Positions 10,890-22,869 of a DNA stretch of 64,000 bases are shown here, piece after piece. The stretch covers positions 190,098,369-190,162,368 of the forward strand of contig CP136061.1 in NCBI GenBank assembly GCA_032622095.1, in the 5' to 3' direction. Below the pieces are notes generated by a model. The model saw only the letters and a program-made list of their open reading frames with translations. It was not told the DNA's origin and did no database searches. The DNA is from Siphonodentalium dalli. Taxonomy: Eukaryota; Mollusca; Scaphopoda; Gadilida; Siphonodentaliidae. The translations under genes and the position numbers were made by a program. The first letter of the stretch is position 1. Each line of letters opens with the position of its first letter.

Positions 10890-11059
10890 ATGAAAATAAA
10901 ATTATATGGATTAATTAGAGTGTGCATGACTGGGGAACGTTAATTGTTGCTTATCGATTGAAGAGATAAAATGAAATCGTGTTGATAAATTATATTGCAA
11001 ATAATAGTAATTGCGTATTTTGTTGAACATAGAAACCACTGTGATGGAGTTGGCAGAAG

Positions 11060-13588
11060 ATTCAAGATCGAAGCGAATTGATAAACCATGGTTTAATGAT
11101 ATCTGTCGAGAATACCGCAAACGATTTCGTGTGGCTAAAGGTAAACATGAGCGAACACCAAATAACGAAACAAAACAAGCCTTACGAAGTTCAGAACGCG
11201 AATACAAAACGGCCCTTAATAAAGCGAGCAATGATTATGAAATCAAAATCCGAAGCGAAATGGACTTATGTATTAAAAATGACCCCCGAAAGTTCTGGCA
11301 AGACATTAGAGGTAACAAATCGAAAAAATGGTACGACACATGTATATCAATAGACACATTAACTGAACATTTTAAAACTATGAATTGTTCAATCCCAAAC
11401 TGCCCACCCATCAATACAGCAACTGAGAATGAACAACCGGATGGTGTCAACGAATTAAACCAGTTAAATTCTCAAATATCTGAAACTGAAATATTTCGTT
11501 GCATTCACAAATTAAAGACATGTAAAGCCTCATCAGATGACGGAATAATAAATGAATATTTAAAAGCATCAGCGAGTAAACTAATGCCACTATATGTTTC
11601 ACTATTTAATGCTGTCTTTGACAGCGGCATTATCCCTGATTCGTGGAAAACAGGCTCGATTGTGCCAATATACAAAAATAAAGGGTCCACTGGTGACCCA
11701 AATAATTACAGAGGAATAACTATCCTCAGTTGTATGGGCAAGTTATTCACGTCAATTTTAAATACGAGATTAAATCAATACTCTGATAAATGTAACATAA
11801 TTCACGAAAACCAAAGTGGATTTCGACAAAACCACTCTACAGTCGACAACGTCTTCATACTACAGTCTATAATAGAATTAACACAATTTAAAAAAAAGAA
11901 ATTATATTGCGCTTTTATAGATTTCGAAAAGGCATTCGATACTGTATGTAGAGAGGCGATGTGGCACAAACTTATTTTGAATAACATTAATGGTAAAATG
12001 CATAGAATTATTCTTGACATATACACCAGTATCAAGTCAAAAGTTGTCCACAACGGTCAATCGTCAGAGTATTTCCCTTCATTTACGGGCCTAAAACAAG
12101 GAGACAATGTATCACTATTTTTATTTTGTTTATACCTTAACGACCTGCAAGATTTTCTAGGGAGTACTGACATCAAAGGTGTAGAATCAATATCTCAAGA
12201 GTGTGAAGATAGACTCGATCGATACTTGAAAATTTTCGCGCTACTATATGCTGATGACACGGTGCTATTCTCAGAATCTGAAGCAGATTTGCAATTACAA
12301 ATTAATTATTTTGAAGATTACTGTACAACCTGGATGCTTAGGGTTAATATACCAAAATCTAAAATTATTTGTTTCTCAAAACGGAAATTGAAGCACGTAT
12401 CGTTCAGATATAACAACAAAGAACTTGAAGTCGTAAACACATTTAACTATTTGGGAGTAATATTAAATCGAACAGGATCTTTCGCCGAAATGAAAAAGCA
12501 AGTATCGACCAAAGCCACCAAAGCGATGTACGAAGTAATAAAAATTGGGCGAACAAACAAACTTTCAATTTCGACACAGCTAAAATTATTCGATTCATTA
12601 GTTGTACCGATTCTTTTATACGGCTGTGAGGTATGGGGTACGGGTGATAACTCTATGATTGAACGAGTACATCTTAAATTCTGCAAACTGATTCTACATC
12701 TGAAACCCTCAACGCCCAGTTATATGGTGTATGGGGAATTGGGAAGACAACCCTTACATGTGAAAATCAAATTTCGAATAGTGAAATTCTGGATGAAATT
12801 ATTAGCAGGTAAATGTAACCGATTGAGCAGTCAATTATACAATTTAATGTATTCACCTTCAGATGAAAAAATACATGAATTTTCATGGCTTAAATCGCTC
12901 CGAGCAATTTTAGATAATACTGGTTTATCATATGTATGGTTATACCAAAGAAACGGTTTAGACGATAAACACGTAGAATCCACATTAAAGCGAAAGCTGA
13001 GCGACCAATTTAGACATGAATGGTACGCCTCGATGGAATCACCGTCAAAGGGTCGTGCCTATATATAAACTTATAAAAGATAAATTTACAATGGAAAATT
13101 ATCTAGGCTCATTGAACCAAAAAGATATTTATACATTAGCAAGGTTTAGAACCGCGAATCATTTCCTGCCAGTGGAAATTGGTCGTTGGAACAACACATC
13201 GTATGTTAATCGGAAATGCACTTTTTGTACGAAGAAAGTCACTGGGAATGAATACCATGTTATTTTTGAATGCGAGTTTTTTGCCCGTGATAGACATCTT
13301 TATTTACCAAAATCATATGTCAGAAATCACAATGAAAAGAAATTCAAAATTCTGTTAGCTAATAGTAAGACACATATTATGTGAAAGTTATGTAAGTTTA
13401 TCCGACTTATTAATGAAACTGCAAACTGCTCTCCTGGATAACTTAATCATTGCACTCCACGTCACTTTCTTTTCTATTTCAAAACTATTGTTGTGTACTG
13501 ACCGTTATACTTATGATTATATATATTCTAATACCATTACATGTATATATCACTTATGTATGTACAATGGTGAATGAATAAAGACTTA
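11060..13588 (+). pseudogene. LINE-A copy A, 5'-truncated reverse transcriptase
   Basis: Coding similarity starts abruptly at DSRSKRIDKPWFNDICREYR, the linker after the endonuclease domain, which is missing. The RT motifs are complete: GKLFTSILNTRLNQY, SGFRQNHSTVDNV, FIDFEKAFDTV, FTGLKQGDNVS, YADDTVLF at about codon 412 of the frame opening at 11011. The frame stops at 13068 (GRAYI) because of two extra bases. The C-terminal part continues in another frame at 13065-13384 with the finger CTFCTKKVTGNEYHVIFEC. The 3' UTR ends with GAATGAATAAAGAC. The frame upstream of 11060 is host intron sequence, so the ORF start at 11011 is fortuitous. Confidence 0.85.
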
Positions 13589-13590
13589 TA

Positions 13591-15645
13591 TCGACGGAGA
13601 AGACAAGCAAGAACCACCAGCCCCTGCTCCTGCATGGCCTAACACCATCAGAACTAGCATACTTCGAGTCGCTGTACAAACCCATGGCACACGATAGTTT
13701 TGACCAATTCGTAAAGCACACTGTCGATTCACTCGTCAACGACCGCGTATGTGAAAGGGGGAGTAACTCTAAATATGTCACAGAAGCCGTACACCAAGAG
13801 GAAATAGAGATTGCATTGAAAACTCTCAACTTAAATAAATCCGCGGGTTGGGATAATGTCTACAATGAAAACTTGGTCCTTGGTGGTACAGCACTGATCA
13901 AATGCCTATCTGAACTATTGACTGGTATCATGCAATTATCCTATATACCAGAACATGCTAAGATTGGGATAATAGTTCCTCTATATAAAGGAGGCAACAA
14001 GCCCCGAAAGTTGTTTGACAGTTATCGCGCGATAACCCTGCTCCCTGCCATTTACAAATTACTTGAGAAAGTTATCTTATCAAGACTCAATTCTCACGTA
14101 CCCAATATGGTAAAAGTACACAAACTGCAACACGGTTTTCAGAAGGGTGTCAACTGTCTTATGGACTCATTTATCATACACGAATCTAAAGCATTTGCAT
14201 TAGAAAACAACAGTATATTATTCACATGTTTCCTTGATGTCCATAAGGCATTTGATACCGTTTGGATTGACGGTTTGCTATATAAGCTGCATATGCTTTG
14301 CTTTGATGGAAAATCATGGCTACTGTTTCATCAGATGCTCAAAGGTACCTCTTGTTTCGTGAAATTCGGAGATTGCCAGTCCAGGCAATTTCAAATAGAG
14401 CAAGGAACAAAACAAGGAGGCGTTATTTCACCTCTTTTTTACATGCTCTTTGTTGACCAACTTTTGGTAGAACTGGCAAATTCGGGAGCAGGACTGAATA
14501 TGTATTCTGTAAACTGTTCATGTCCAACACAAGCTGATGATATGACACTTCTCTCTGTTTCGGAAAAAGGTCTTCAGCAGCTACTGACTATATGCACTAA
14601 TTACAGTCGGAAATGGAGGTATCGATATAATGAACAAACGTCAGTTGTTATTGTCTTTAATGAAAGTAAAACTGAGCACAATAAGACGAGTACTAACCGG
14701 GCATGGACTCTATGTGGGAAACAAGTATCTGGAGTTGAAAGTCTTACACACTTAGGTGTCCCTATACATAAGCATAATCAAAACGGCGAATTCATTGACG
14801 AAATAAAACAGAAACTTAGGTCAAGCTATTTTGCTATGTCCAACATCGGTATGTATGCTGGAGGTATAACACCAGTCAGCAGTAGGACAATTTATACATC
14901 TATAATATTGCCAAGAGGTCTCTTCGGGTGTGAACTGCTGTGTGGCTTGACCGATTCCGATGTATTATCCCTGGAAAGAACTCACCGATTTTGCCTTAAA
15001 AAAATCCAAGGTTTACATTCCAAAACACGCACCAACATTGTAGAAGGGTTAATGGGAATAGGTAATATTCACAGTTTTATTGAAAAAAAGAAGCTTCTCT
15101 TCTTCGGAAGTCTATGCGCCCTCACAACTGAGAAGGCAGCAAATCAGTTTTCTTATTAAGGCTGCACTCATTCTTCATATATGGGGTTTCGGGAAAATCC
15201 TTCATTTCCGATATTGCAAATATTCTGGGTAACCACCAGTTGTTGTCATATTTTACAAATTATGTTTCTGAAAGTGAATTCCCAACAAAGTCGTCATGGA
15301 AAAGTATAGTGCGCAAGGCAATATCTGAATATTCAGAACACGAATGGGAAAGCGCGGTGATCGGCGACAAATCACTCAATCACTTTCATGTTATACACCC
15401 ACAGTTATCAGTCTCCCATTTGTAGCATTGCTGTCGAAAGTTCCATAGACACAAAATAGCATATTTGACTGTGGCCGGCATCATAGCTTGTACTGAGTCC
15501 GAATTTTTAACTTGCAACAAATGTGGTGTTGCTTATGATGATCTCCCTCTACACGTCATCATAAACTGCCCCGCCATTGCGAATATCGCAACGACATATG
15601 GTATGAGTTAATGAACCAGTTCAATATTCAATGTATTCTCAAACT
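13591..15645 (+). pseudogene. LINE-B copy A, reverse transcriptase with QADD motif
   Basis: The fragment begins in coding sequence (EKTSKNHQPLLLHGLTPSEL) and lacks an endonuclease. RT motifs follow: LNKSAGWDNVYNE, RAITLLPAIYKLLEKV, HGFQKGVNCLMDS, FLDVHKAFDTVW, GTKQGGVISPLFY. At the catalytic site it reads PTQADDMTLLS, with Gln in place of the usual Tyr or Phe. A one-base deletion near 15141 shifts the frame (stop at 15159), and TAG at 15423 adds a stop. Copy B is intact at both sites. Downstream remnants reach the finger CNKCGVAYDDLPLHVIINC. The family is clearly different from LINE-A. Confidence 0.85.
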
Positions 15646-16018
15646 GTAATTGTATCATTTACTAGCATCTATTAATATATGTTCACTTTTCTTGTTAAAT
15701 GCATAATATTCATCACTATTTGAGATAATTCTAGAAAAAATGTCACAGTGTCATATAGTTTATTTAACTTCATACAGTATATACTTTTAACAGATAACAC
15801 AACGGCTATAACAATACAAAGAAACAAACAAACGAAAACATTGTTCAACAAAGAAGCGTGCATCAGCAATGACGTCAATGTTAAGTGTGTTTTGCGAAGG
15901 GTCTTCAGACACTTCCGCCTCAACCGACATATATACCATAAAACACATCATGGTAACACTTTTACGACAAACTTTGTTTCTATTGTTTTGAGGTAGGCAA
16001 AATAACAAAGTTCAGTTC

Positions 16019-16297
16019 TTAACAGTAAGGTGTCAGCATATAGGGATACAACATCTGTGGTCTTGGTGTCAAGGAAACTGGCGACACAACTGGTCCATTC
16101 TGGAAGCCTTGGAGGGCACTCTGTGAGTAAGGCAAGAATGGTCTAGGAACTGTAGCAGAAATCTGATATTGAGACATGTAATCCAACAGAGACAACATCG
16201 GCTGCACAAGCCGAAACTGACAGGAGACAGGTGACGTCGAGTTGTTTGTTGCATGCCGGGAAGACTTTGTACGTGCTCGCTTGTTCTGGAACCAGAT
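16019..16297 (-). pseudogene. Orphan homeobox terminal exon, copy B (splice acceptor lost)
   Basis: The 279-nt exon encodes IWFQNKRARTKSSRHATN and the Pro/Tyr-rich tail, ending YMLTPYC. As in copy A the acceptor AG is AT, so the loss predates the A/B duplication. No in-frame stop is present inside the exon. A functional role would need a different acceptor. Confidence 0.85.
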
Positions 16298-16467
16298 ATG
16301 AAAATAAAATTATATGGATCAATTAGAGTGTGCATGACTGGGGAACGTTAATTGTTGCTTATCGATTGAAGAGATAAAATGAAATCGTGTTGATAAATTA
16401 TATTGCAAATAATAGTAATTGCGTATTTTGTTGAACATAGAAACCAATGTGATGGAGTTGGCAGAAG

Positions 16468-18996
16468 ATTCAAGATCAAAGCGAATTGATAAACCATGGT
16501 TTAATGATATCTGTCGAGAATACCGCAAACGATTTCGTGTGGCTAAAGGTAAACATGAGCGAACACCAAATAACGAAACAAAACAAGCCTTACGAAGTTC
16601 AGAACGCGAATACAAAACGGCCCTTAATAAAGCGAGCAATGATTATGAAATCAAAATCCGAAGCGAAATGGACTTATGTATTAAAAATGACCCCCGAAAG
16701 TTCTGGCAAGACATTAGAGGTAACAAATCGAAAAAATGGTACGACACATGTATATCAATAGACACATTAACTGAACATTTTAAAACTATGAATTGTTCAA
16801 TCCCAAACTGCCCACCCATCAATACAGCAACTGACAATGAACAACCGGATGGTGTCAACGAATTAAACCAGTTAAATTCTCAAATATCTGAAACTGAAAT
16901 ATTTCGTTGCATTCACAAATTAAAGACATGTAAAGCCTCATCAGATGACGGAATAATAAATGAATATTTAAAAGCATCAGCGAGTAAACTAATGCCACTA
17001 TATGTTTCACTATTTAATGCTGTCTTTGACAGCGGCATTATCCCTGATTCGTGGAAAACAGGCTCGACTGTGCCAATATACAAAAATAAAGGGTCCACTG
17101 GTGACCCAAATAATTACAGAGGAATAACTATCCTCAGTTGTATGGGCAAGTTATTCACGTCAATTTTAAATACGAGATTAAATCAATACTCTGATAAATG
17201 TAACATAATTCACGAAAACCAAAGTGGATTTCGACAAACACCACTCTACAGTCGACAACGTCTTCATACTACAGTCTATAATAGAATTAACACAATTTAA
17301 AAAAAAGAAATTATATTGCGCTTTTATAGATTTCGAAAAGGCATTCGATACTGTATGTAGAGAGGCGATGTGGCACAAACTTATTTTGAATAACATTAAT
17401 GGTAAAATGCATAGAATTATTCTTGACATATACACCAGTATCAAGTCAAAAGTTGTCCACAACGGTCAATCGTCAGAGTATTTCCCTTCATTTACGGGCC
17501 TAAAACAAGGAGACAATGTATCACTATTTTTATTTTGTTTATACCTTAACGACCTGCAAGATTTTCTAGGGAGTACTGACATCAAATGTGTAGAATCAAT
17601 ATCTCAAGAGTGTGAAGATAGACTCGATCGATACTTGAAACTTTTCGCGCTACTATATGCTGATGACACGGTGCTATTCTCAGAATCTGAAGCAGATTTG
17701 CAATTACAAATTAATTATTTTGAAGATTACTGTACAACCTGGATGCTTAGGGTTAATAAACCAAAATCTAAAATTATTTGTTTCTCAAAACGGAAATTGA
17801 AGCATGTATCGTTCAGATATAACAACAAAGAACTTGAAGTCGTAAACACATTTAACTATTTGGGAGTAATATTAAATCGAACAGGATCTTTCGCCGAAAT
17901 GAAAAAGCAAGTATCGACCAAAGCCACCAAAGCGATGTACGAAGTAATAAAAATTGGGCGAACAAACAAACTTTCAATTTCGACACAGCTAAAATTATTC
18001 GATTCATTAGTTGTACCGATTCTTTTATACGGCTGTGAGGTATGGGGTACGGGTGATAACTCTATGATTGAACGAGTACATCTTAAATTCTGCAAACTGA
18101 TTCTACATCTGAAACCCTCAACGCCCAGTTATATGGTGTATGGGGAATTGGGAAGACAACCCTTACATGTGAAAATCAAATTTCGAATAGTGAAATTCTG
18201 GATGAAATTATTAGCAGGTAAATGTAACCGATTGAGCAGTCAATTATACAATTTAATGTATTCACTTTCAGATGAAAAAATACATGAATTTTCATGGCTT
18301 AAATCGCTCCGAGCAATTTTAGATAATACTGGTTTATCATATGTATGGTTATGCCAAAGAAACGGTTTAGTCGATAAACACGTAGAATCCACATTGAAGC
18401 GAAAGCTGAGCGACCAATTTAGACAAGAATGGTACGCCTCGATGGAATCATCGTCAAAGGGTCGTGCCTATATATAAACTTATAAAAGATAAATTTACAA
18501 TGGAAAATTATCTAGGCTCATTGAACCACAAAGATATTTATACATTAGCAAGGTTTAGAACCGCGAATCATTTCATGCCAGTGGAAATTGGTCGTTGGAA
18601 CAACACATCGTATGTTAATCGGAAATGCACTTTTTGTACGAAGAAAGTCACTGGGAATGAATACCATGTTATTTTTGAATGCGAGTTTTTTGCCCGTGAA
18701 AGACATCTTTATTTACCAAAATCATATGTCAGAAATCACAATGAAAAGAAATTCAAAATTCTGTTAGCTAATAGTAAGACACATATTATGTGAAAGTTAT
18801 GTAAGTTTATCCGACTTATTAATGAAACTGCAAACTGCTCTCCTGGATAACTTAATCATTGCACTCCACGTCACTTTCTTTTCTATTTCAAAACTATTGT
18901 TGTGTACTGACCGTTATACTTATGATTATATATATTCTAATACCATTACATGTATATATCACTTATGTATGTACAATGGTGAATGAATAAAGACTT
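16468..18996 (+). pseudogene. LINE-A copy B, 5'-truncated and frameshifted
   Basis: Same start point and domains as copy A. One extra base near 17239 breaks the RT frame (SGFRQTPLYSRQ in place of SGFRQNHSTVDN). The second frame runs from about 17236 to 18477 with FIDFEKAFDTV and YADDTVLF. The two-base shift at GRAYI is shared with copy A, so it predates the duplication. The C-terminal finger CTFCTKKVTGNEYHVIFEC is at about 18625-18681 and the 3' UTR ends at 18996. Confidence 0.85.
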
Positions 18997-19148
18997 ATAT
19001 CGACGGAGAAGACAAGCAAGAACCACCAGCCCCTGCTCCTGCATGGCCTAACACCAGCAGAACTAGCATACTTCGAGTCGCTGTACAAACCCATGGCACA
19101 CGATAGTTTTGACCAATTCGTAAAGCACACTGTCGATTCACTCTTCAA

Positions 19149-20957
19149 GGTTACAGTGAAGTAATTCGATTGGTAGCGCCCTCCAACGGATTTTGGACCA
19201 AGATGCAGGAGAGAATTAAAAAAATTCTGGGCTCTGGTTGGTTAATAGTAGTTTCGATATTTAAACATATAAAATACATGCAATCACTCCTCTTGAAATT
19301 TCAGACTCCAAACAAAACATTGGCACATTGTAAAGCACGTGGTTCCTAGATTTTATTTTTTTGGTGTGAGGTAAAAAATGTCAATATTTTTTTCATGCAA
19401 TTCTGACTCTCGATTATAAATCCCAAATTTAAAGGTACATTCCATGCTCGACGATATGATTTTTTTCATGCAGAAACTTTGCGCAGATGCCAATTCCGGT
19501 GACCGTGTACTCATTTATTACAATTTTTGGATAGTCAGGGCTGCAGGCCATTATATGTTAACACTGAGGCCTATGGGAAATAATTACTTCACTGTAACCT
19601 AAAGCACAAAAATGATCCTTTTTCTCATTTGGGCCCAGTGGTGGGTTTCCTATAAACATTGACCAACAAACAATTAGGGAACTTGTAGCACGTGGCATAT
19701 TATATTATTTGAGTCGGTGGTATCAATGAGAAGCAGAATGATTATGTGCCTACATAATTGTCAATCTGGGACAATTTTTGCTTCAAATTTTCACCTCGAA
19801 AATCACCCTTTTTTGTCCGTTATGAACCCATATGTGTACCTTTAATGAATGTCATGGTAACAAATCACGCACTGAACATCGAGGGTCAGTACACAACTGA
19901 AATAAAGGCTTTTCGACTAGCCATGAGAGCAATCTACATAGCTATATGTGGCAGGTCTCTAAAAATTGATGTAAAACACGACCAGTGCAGTGTTAAATGG
20001 CAGCCAATTAGTCTGCATGAGGTGGCTTGTCGACAAAAAATATAACACGGTGGTGTGTTTGAGTGATGTGGCTGTTTCCATGCACATACATGTAGGCACA
20101 TAATCATTCTGCTGCACTCAAAACTTCAGTTTTTGCCAAAATTTCGTTTACCAGGACTCAAAATTTGTCATGTGCGCCCAATTCAAGCTCCAGCGTGTCC
20201 ATGTTTATCAGGCGAACCATCGTCCATATTTTCTCAGAGAGAAATCGGTCAGCTTTCACACCAATGATGGGTATATATGCTACCATCGTTTACTTTATCG
20301 ACATGGACCTCACATGGTGACTTTTCGTGTTAATTTTAAGATATTTTGTGTTGCAATTGTAAACAGGGGTGGGATCAGGAAAGGGTTAATAAGACGAAAA
20401 CAAAGTCATGGATAGAGATTTTGTATTTTATTTTCAAATGTGAAGAGTCCAGTGACCGATTTGTGTCATTTTCAGATGGCATGTCATTGACGTTGTTGTC
20501 ACTTTAGGTTACAGTGAAGTAATTCGATTGGTAGCGCCCTCCAACGGATTTTGGACCAAGATGCAGGAGAGAATTAAAAAAATTCTGGGCTCTGGTTGGT
20601 TAATAGTAGTTTCGATATTTAAACATATAAAATACATGCAATCACTCCTCTTGAAATTTCAGACTCCAAACAAAACATTGGCACATTGTAAAGCACGTGG
20701 TTCCTAGATTTTATTTTTTTGGTGTGAGGTAAAAAATGTCAATATTTTTTTCATGCAATTCTGACTCTCGATTATAAATCCCAAATTTAAAGGTACATTC
20801 CATGCTCGACGATATGATTTTTTTCATGCAGAAACTTTGCGCAGATGCCAATTCCGGTGACCGTGTACTCATTTATCACAATTTTTGGATAGTCAGGGCT
20901 GCAGGCCATTATATGTTAACACTGAGGCCTATGGGAAATAATTACTTCACTGTAACC
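19149..20957. mobile_element. Composite element: two 451-bp TIR repeats around a 0.9-kb core
   Basis: Left copy 19149-19599 and right copy 20507-20957 are both 451 bp, in direct orientation and almost identical. Each begins GGTTACAGTGAAGTAATT and ends with its exact inverse AATTACTTCACTGTAACC, so each is a MITE-like unit with 18-bp inverted ends. TTCAA flanks the whole element (19144-19148 and 20958-20962). Unit A shows the empty site with one base different. If the end is taken as AGGTTAC the duplication shortens to TCA. The core (19600-20506) has no recognised transposase. An LTR nature is unlikely: ends are not TG/CA and no primer-binding site is seen. Confidence 0.75.
19732..20113. mobile_element. 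Nested element with perfect 24-bp inverted ends
   Basis: Inside the core of the composite element, 19732-19755 (AGCAGAATGATTATGTGCCT...) and 20090-20113 are perfect inverse complements and bound 382 bp. No obvious target duplication can be seen at its edges. A 95-aa frame within it (19758-20045) has no recognisable motif. Confidence 0.55.
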
Positions 20958-22869
20958 TTCAACGACCGCGTATGTGAAAGGGGGAGTAACTCTAAATATG
21001 TCACAGAAGCCGTACACCAAGAGGAAATAGAGATTGCATTGAAAACTCTCAACTTAAATAAATCCGCGGGTTGGGATAATGTCTACAATGAAAACTTGGT
21101 CCTTGGTGGTACAGCACTGATCAAATGCCTATCTGAACTATTGACTGGTATCATGCAATTATCCTATATACCAGAACATGCTAAGATTGGGATAATAGTT
21201 CCTCTATATAAAGGAGGCAACAAGCCCCGAAAGTTGTTTGACAGTTATCGCGCGATAACCCTGCTCCCTGCCATTTACAAACTACTTGAGAAAGTTATCT
21301 TATCAAGACTCAATTCTCACGTACCCAATATGGTAAAAGTACACAAACTGCAACACGGTTTTCAGAAGGGTGTCAACTGTCTTATGGACTCATTTATCAT
21401 ACACGAATCTAAAGCATTTGCATTAGAAAACAACAGTATATTATTCACATGTTTCCTTGATGTCCATAAGGCATTTGATACCGTTTGGATTGACGGTTTG
21501 CTATATAAGCTGCATATGCTTGGCTTTGATGGAAAATCATGGCTACTGTTTCATCAGATGCTTAAAGGTACCTCTTGTTTCGTGAAATTCGGAGATTGCC
21601 AGTCCAGGCAATTTCAAATAGAGCAAGGAACAAAACAAGGAGGCGTTATTTCACCTCTTTTTTACATGCTCTTTGTTGACCAACTTTTGGTAGAACTGGC
21701 AAATTCGGGAGCAGGACTGAATATGTATTCTGTAAACTGTTCATGTCCAACACAAGCTGATGATATGACACTTCTCTCTGTTTCGGAAAAAGGTCTTCAG
21801 CAGCTACTGACTATATGCACTAATTACAGTCGGAAATGGAGGTATCGATATAATGAACAAAAGTCAGTTGTTATTGTCTTTAATGAAAGTAAAAATGAGC
21901 ACAATAAGACGAGTACTAACCGGGCATGGACTCTATGTGGGAAACAAGTATCTGAAGTTGAAAGTCTTACACACTTAGGTGTCCCTATACATAAGCATAA
22001 TCAAAACGGCGAATTCATTGACGAAATAAAACAGAAACTTAGGTCAAGCTATTTTGCTATGTCCAACATCGGTATGTATGCTGGAGGTATAACACCAGTC
22101 AGCAGTAGGACAATTTATACATCTATAATATTGCCAAGAGGTCTCTTCGGGTGTGAACTGCTGTGTGGCTTGACCGATTCCGATGTATTATCCCTGGAAA
22201 GAACTCACCGATTTTGCCTTAAAAAAATCCAAGGTTTACATTCCAAAACACGCACCAACATTGTAGAAGGGTTAATGGGAATAGGTAATATTCACAGTTT
22301 TATTGAAAAAAAGAAGCTTCTCTTCTTCGGAAGTCTATGCGCCCTCACAACTGAGAAGGCAGCCAAATCAGTTTTCTTATTAAGGCTGCACTCATTCTTC
22401 ATATATGGGTTTTCGGGAAAATCCTTCATTTCCGATATTGCAAATATTCTGGGTAACCACCAGTTGTTGTCATATTTTACAAATTATGTTTCTGAAAGTG
22501 AATTCCCAACAAAGTCGTCATGGAAAAGTATAGTGCGCAAGGCAATATCTGAATATTCAGAACACGAATGGGAAAGCGCGGTGATCGGCGACAAATCACT
22601 CAATCACTTTCATGTTATACACCCACAGTTATCAGTCTCCAATTTGTGGCATTGCTGTCGAAAGTTCCATAGACACAAAATAGCATATTTGACTGTGGCC
22701 GGCATCATAGCTTGTACTGAGTCCGAATTTTTAACTTGCAACAAATGTGTTGTTGCTTATGATGATCTCCCTCTACACGTCATCATAAACTGCCCCGCCA
22801 TTGCGAATATCGCAACGACATATGGTATGAGTTAATGAACCAGTTCAATATTCAATGTATTCTCAAACT

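Larger units (their letters stand above)
10238..15645. repeat. Tandem unit A: homeobox terminal exon + LINE-A + LINE-B
   Basis: The unit begins at GTAATTGTATCATTT and is followed directly at 15646 by the same sequence, the start of unit B. It contains a minus-strand homeobox terminal exon (10611-10889), a 5'-truncated LINE-A (11060-13588) and a LINE-B (13591-15645). Units A and B are nearly identical apart from scattered point changes and the 1.8-kb insertion in B, so the duplication is recent relative to LINE insertion. Confidence 0.85.
15646..22869. repeat. Tandem unit B, carrying a composite transposon
   Basis: The layout is the same as unit A, with an extra 1.81 kb (19149-20957) explained by a transposon in LINE-B. 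Without that insertion it is within a few bases of the 5408-bp length of unit A. The next unit begins at 22870 with the same GTAATTGTATCATTT. Confidence 0.85.
19000..22869 (+). pseudogene. LINE-B copy B, split by a composite transposon
   Basis: The 5' part is 19000-19148 and the rest is 20958-22869. Right of the insertion the frame is open to 22835 without a stop, through QADD (PTQADDMTLLS), the thumb and connection region, and the finger CNKCVVAYDDLPLHVIINC. It therefore preserves the sequence that copy A has lost to a deletion and a stop. The open frame also runs backward into the transposon (20802-20957) by chance. There is no endonuclease domain, so it is a 5'-truncated copy. Confidence 0.8.

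Noticed and set aside
11011-11059. ORF start of LINE-A at 11011
   Set aside because: These bases are host intron, identical to the sequence at 24.4 and 49.7 kb. The LINE begins at 11060.
19149-20957. LTR retrotransposon with 451-bp LTRs
   Set aside because: Direct repeats and a 5-bp duplication fit, but ends are GGTTAC/GTAACC instead of TG/CA. There is no tRNA primer-binding site after the left repeat, no polypurine tract before the right one, and no gag or pol.
20802-20957. N-terminal extension of the LINE-B frame
   Set aside because: This part lies in the transposon inserted at 20957; the LINE continues at 19000-19148 on the other side.
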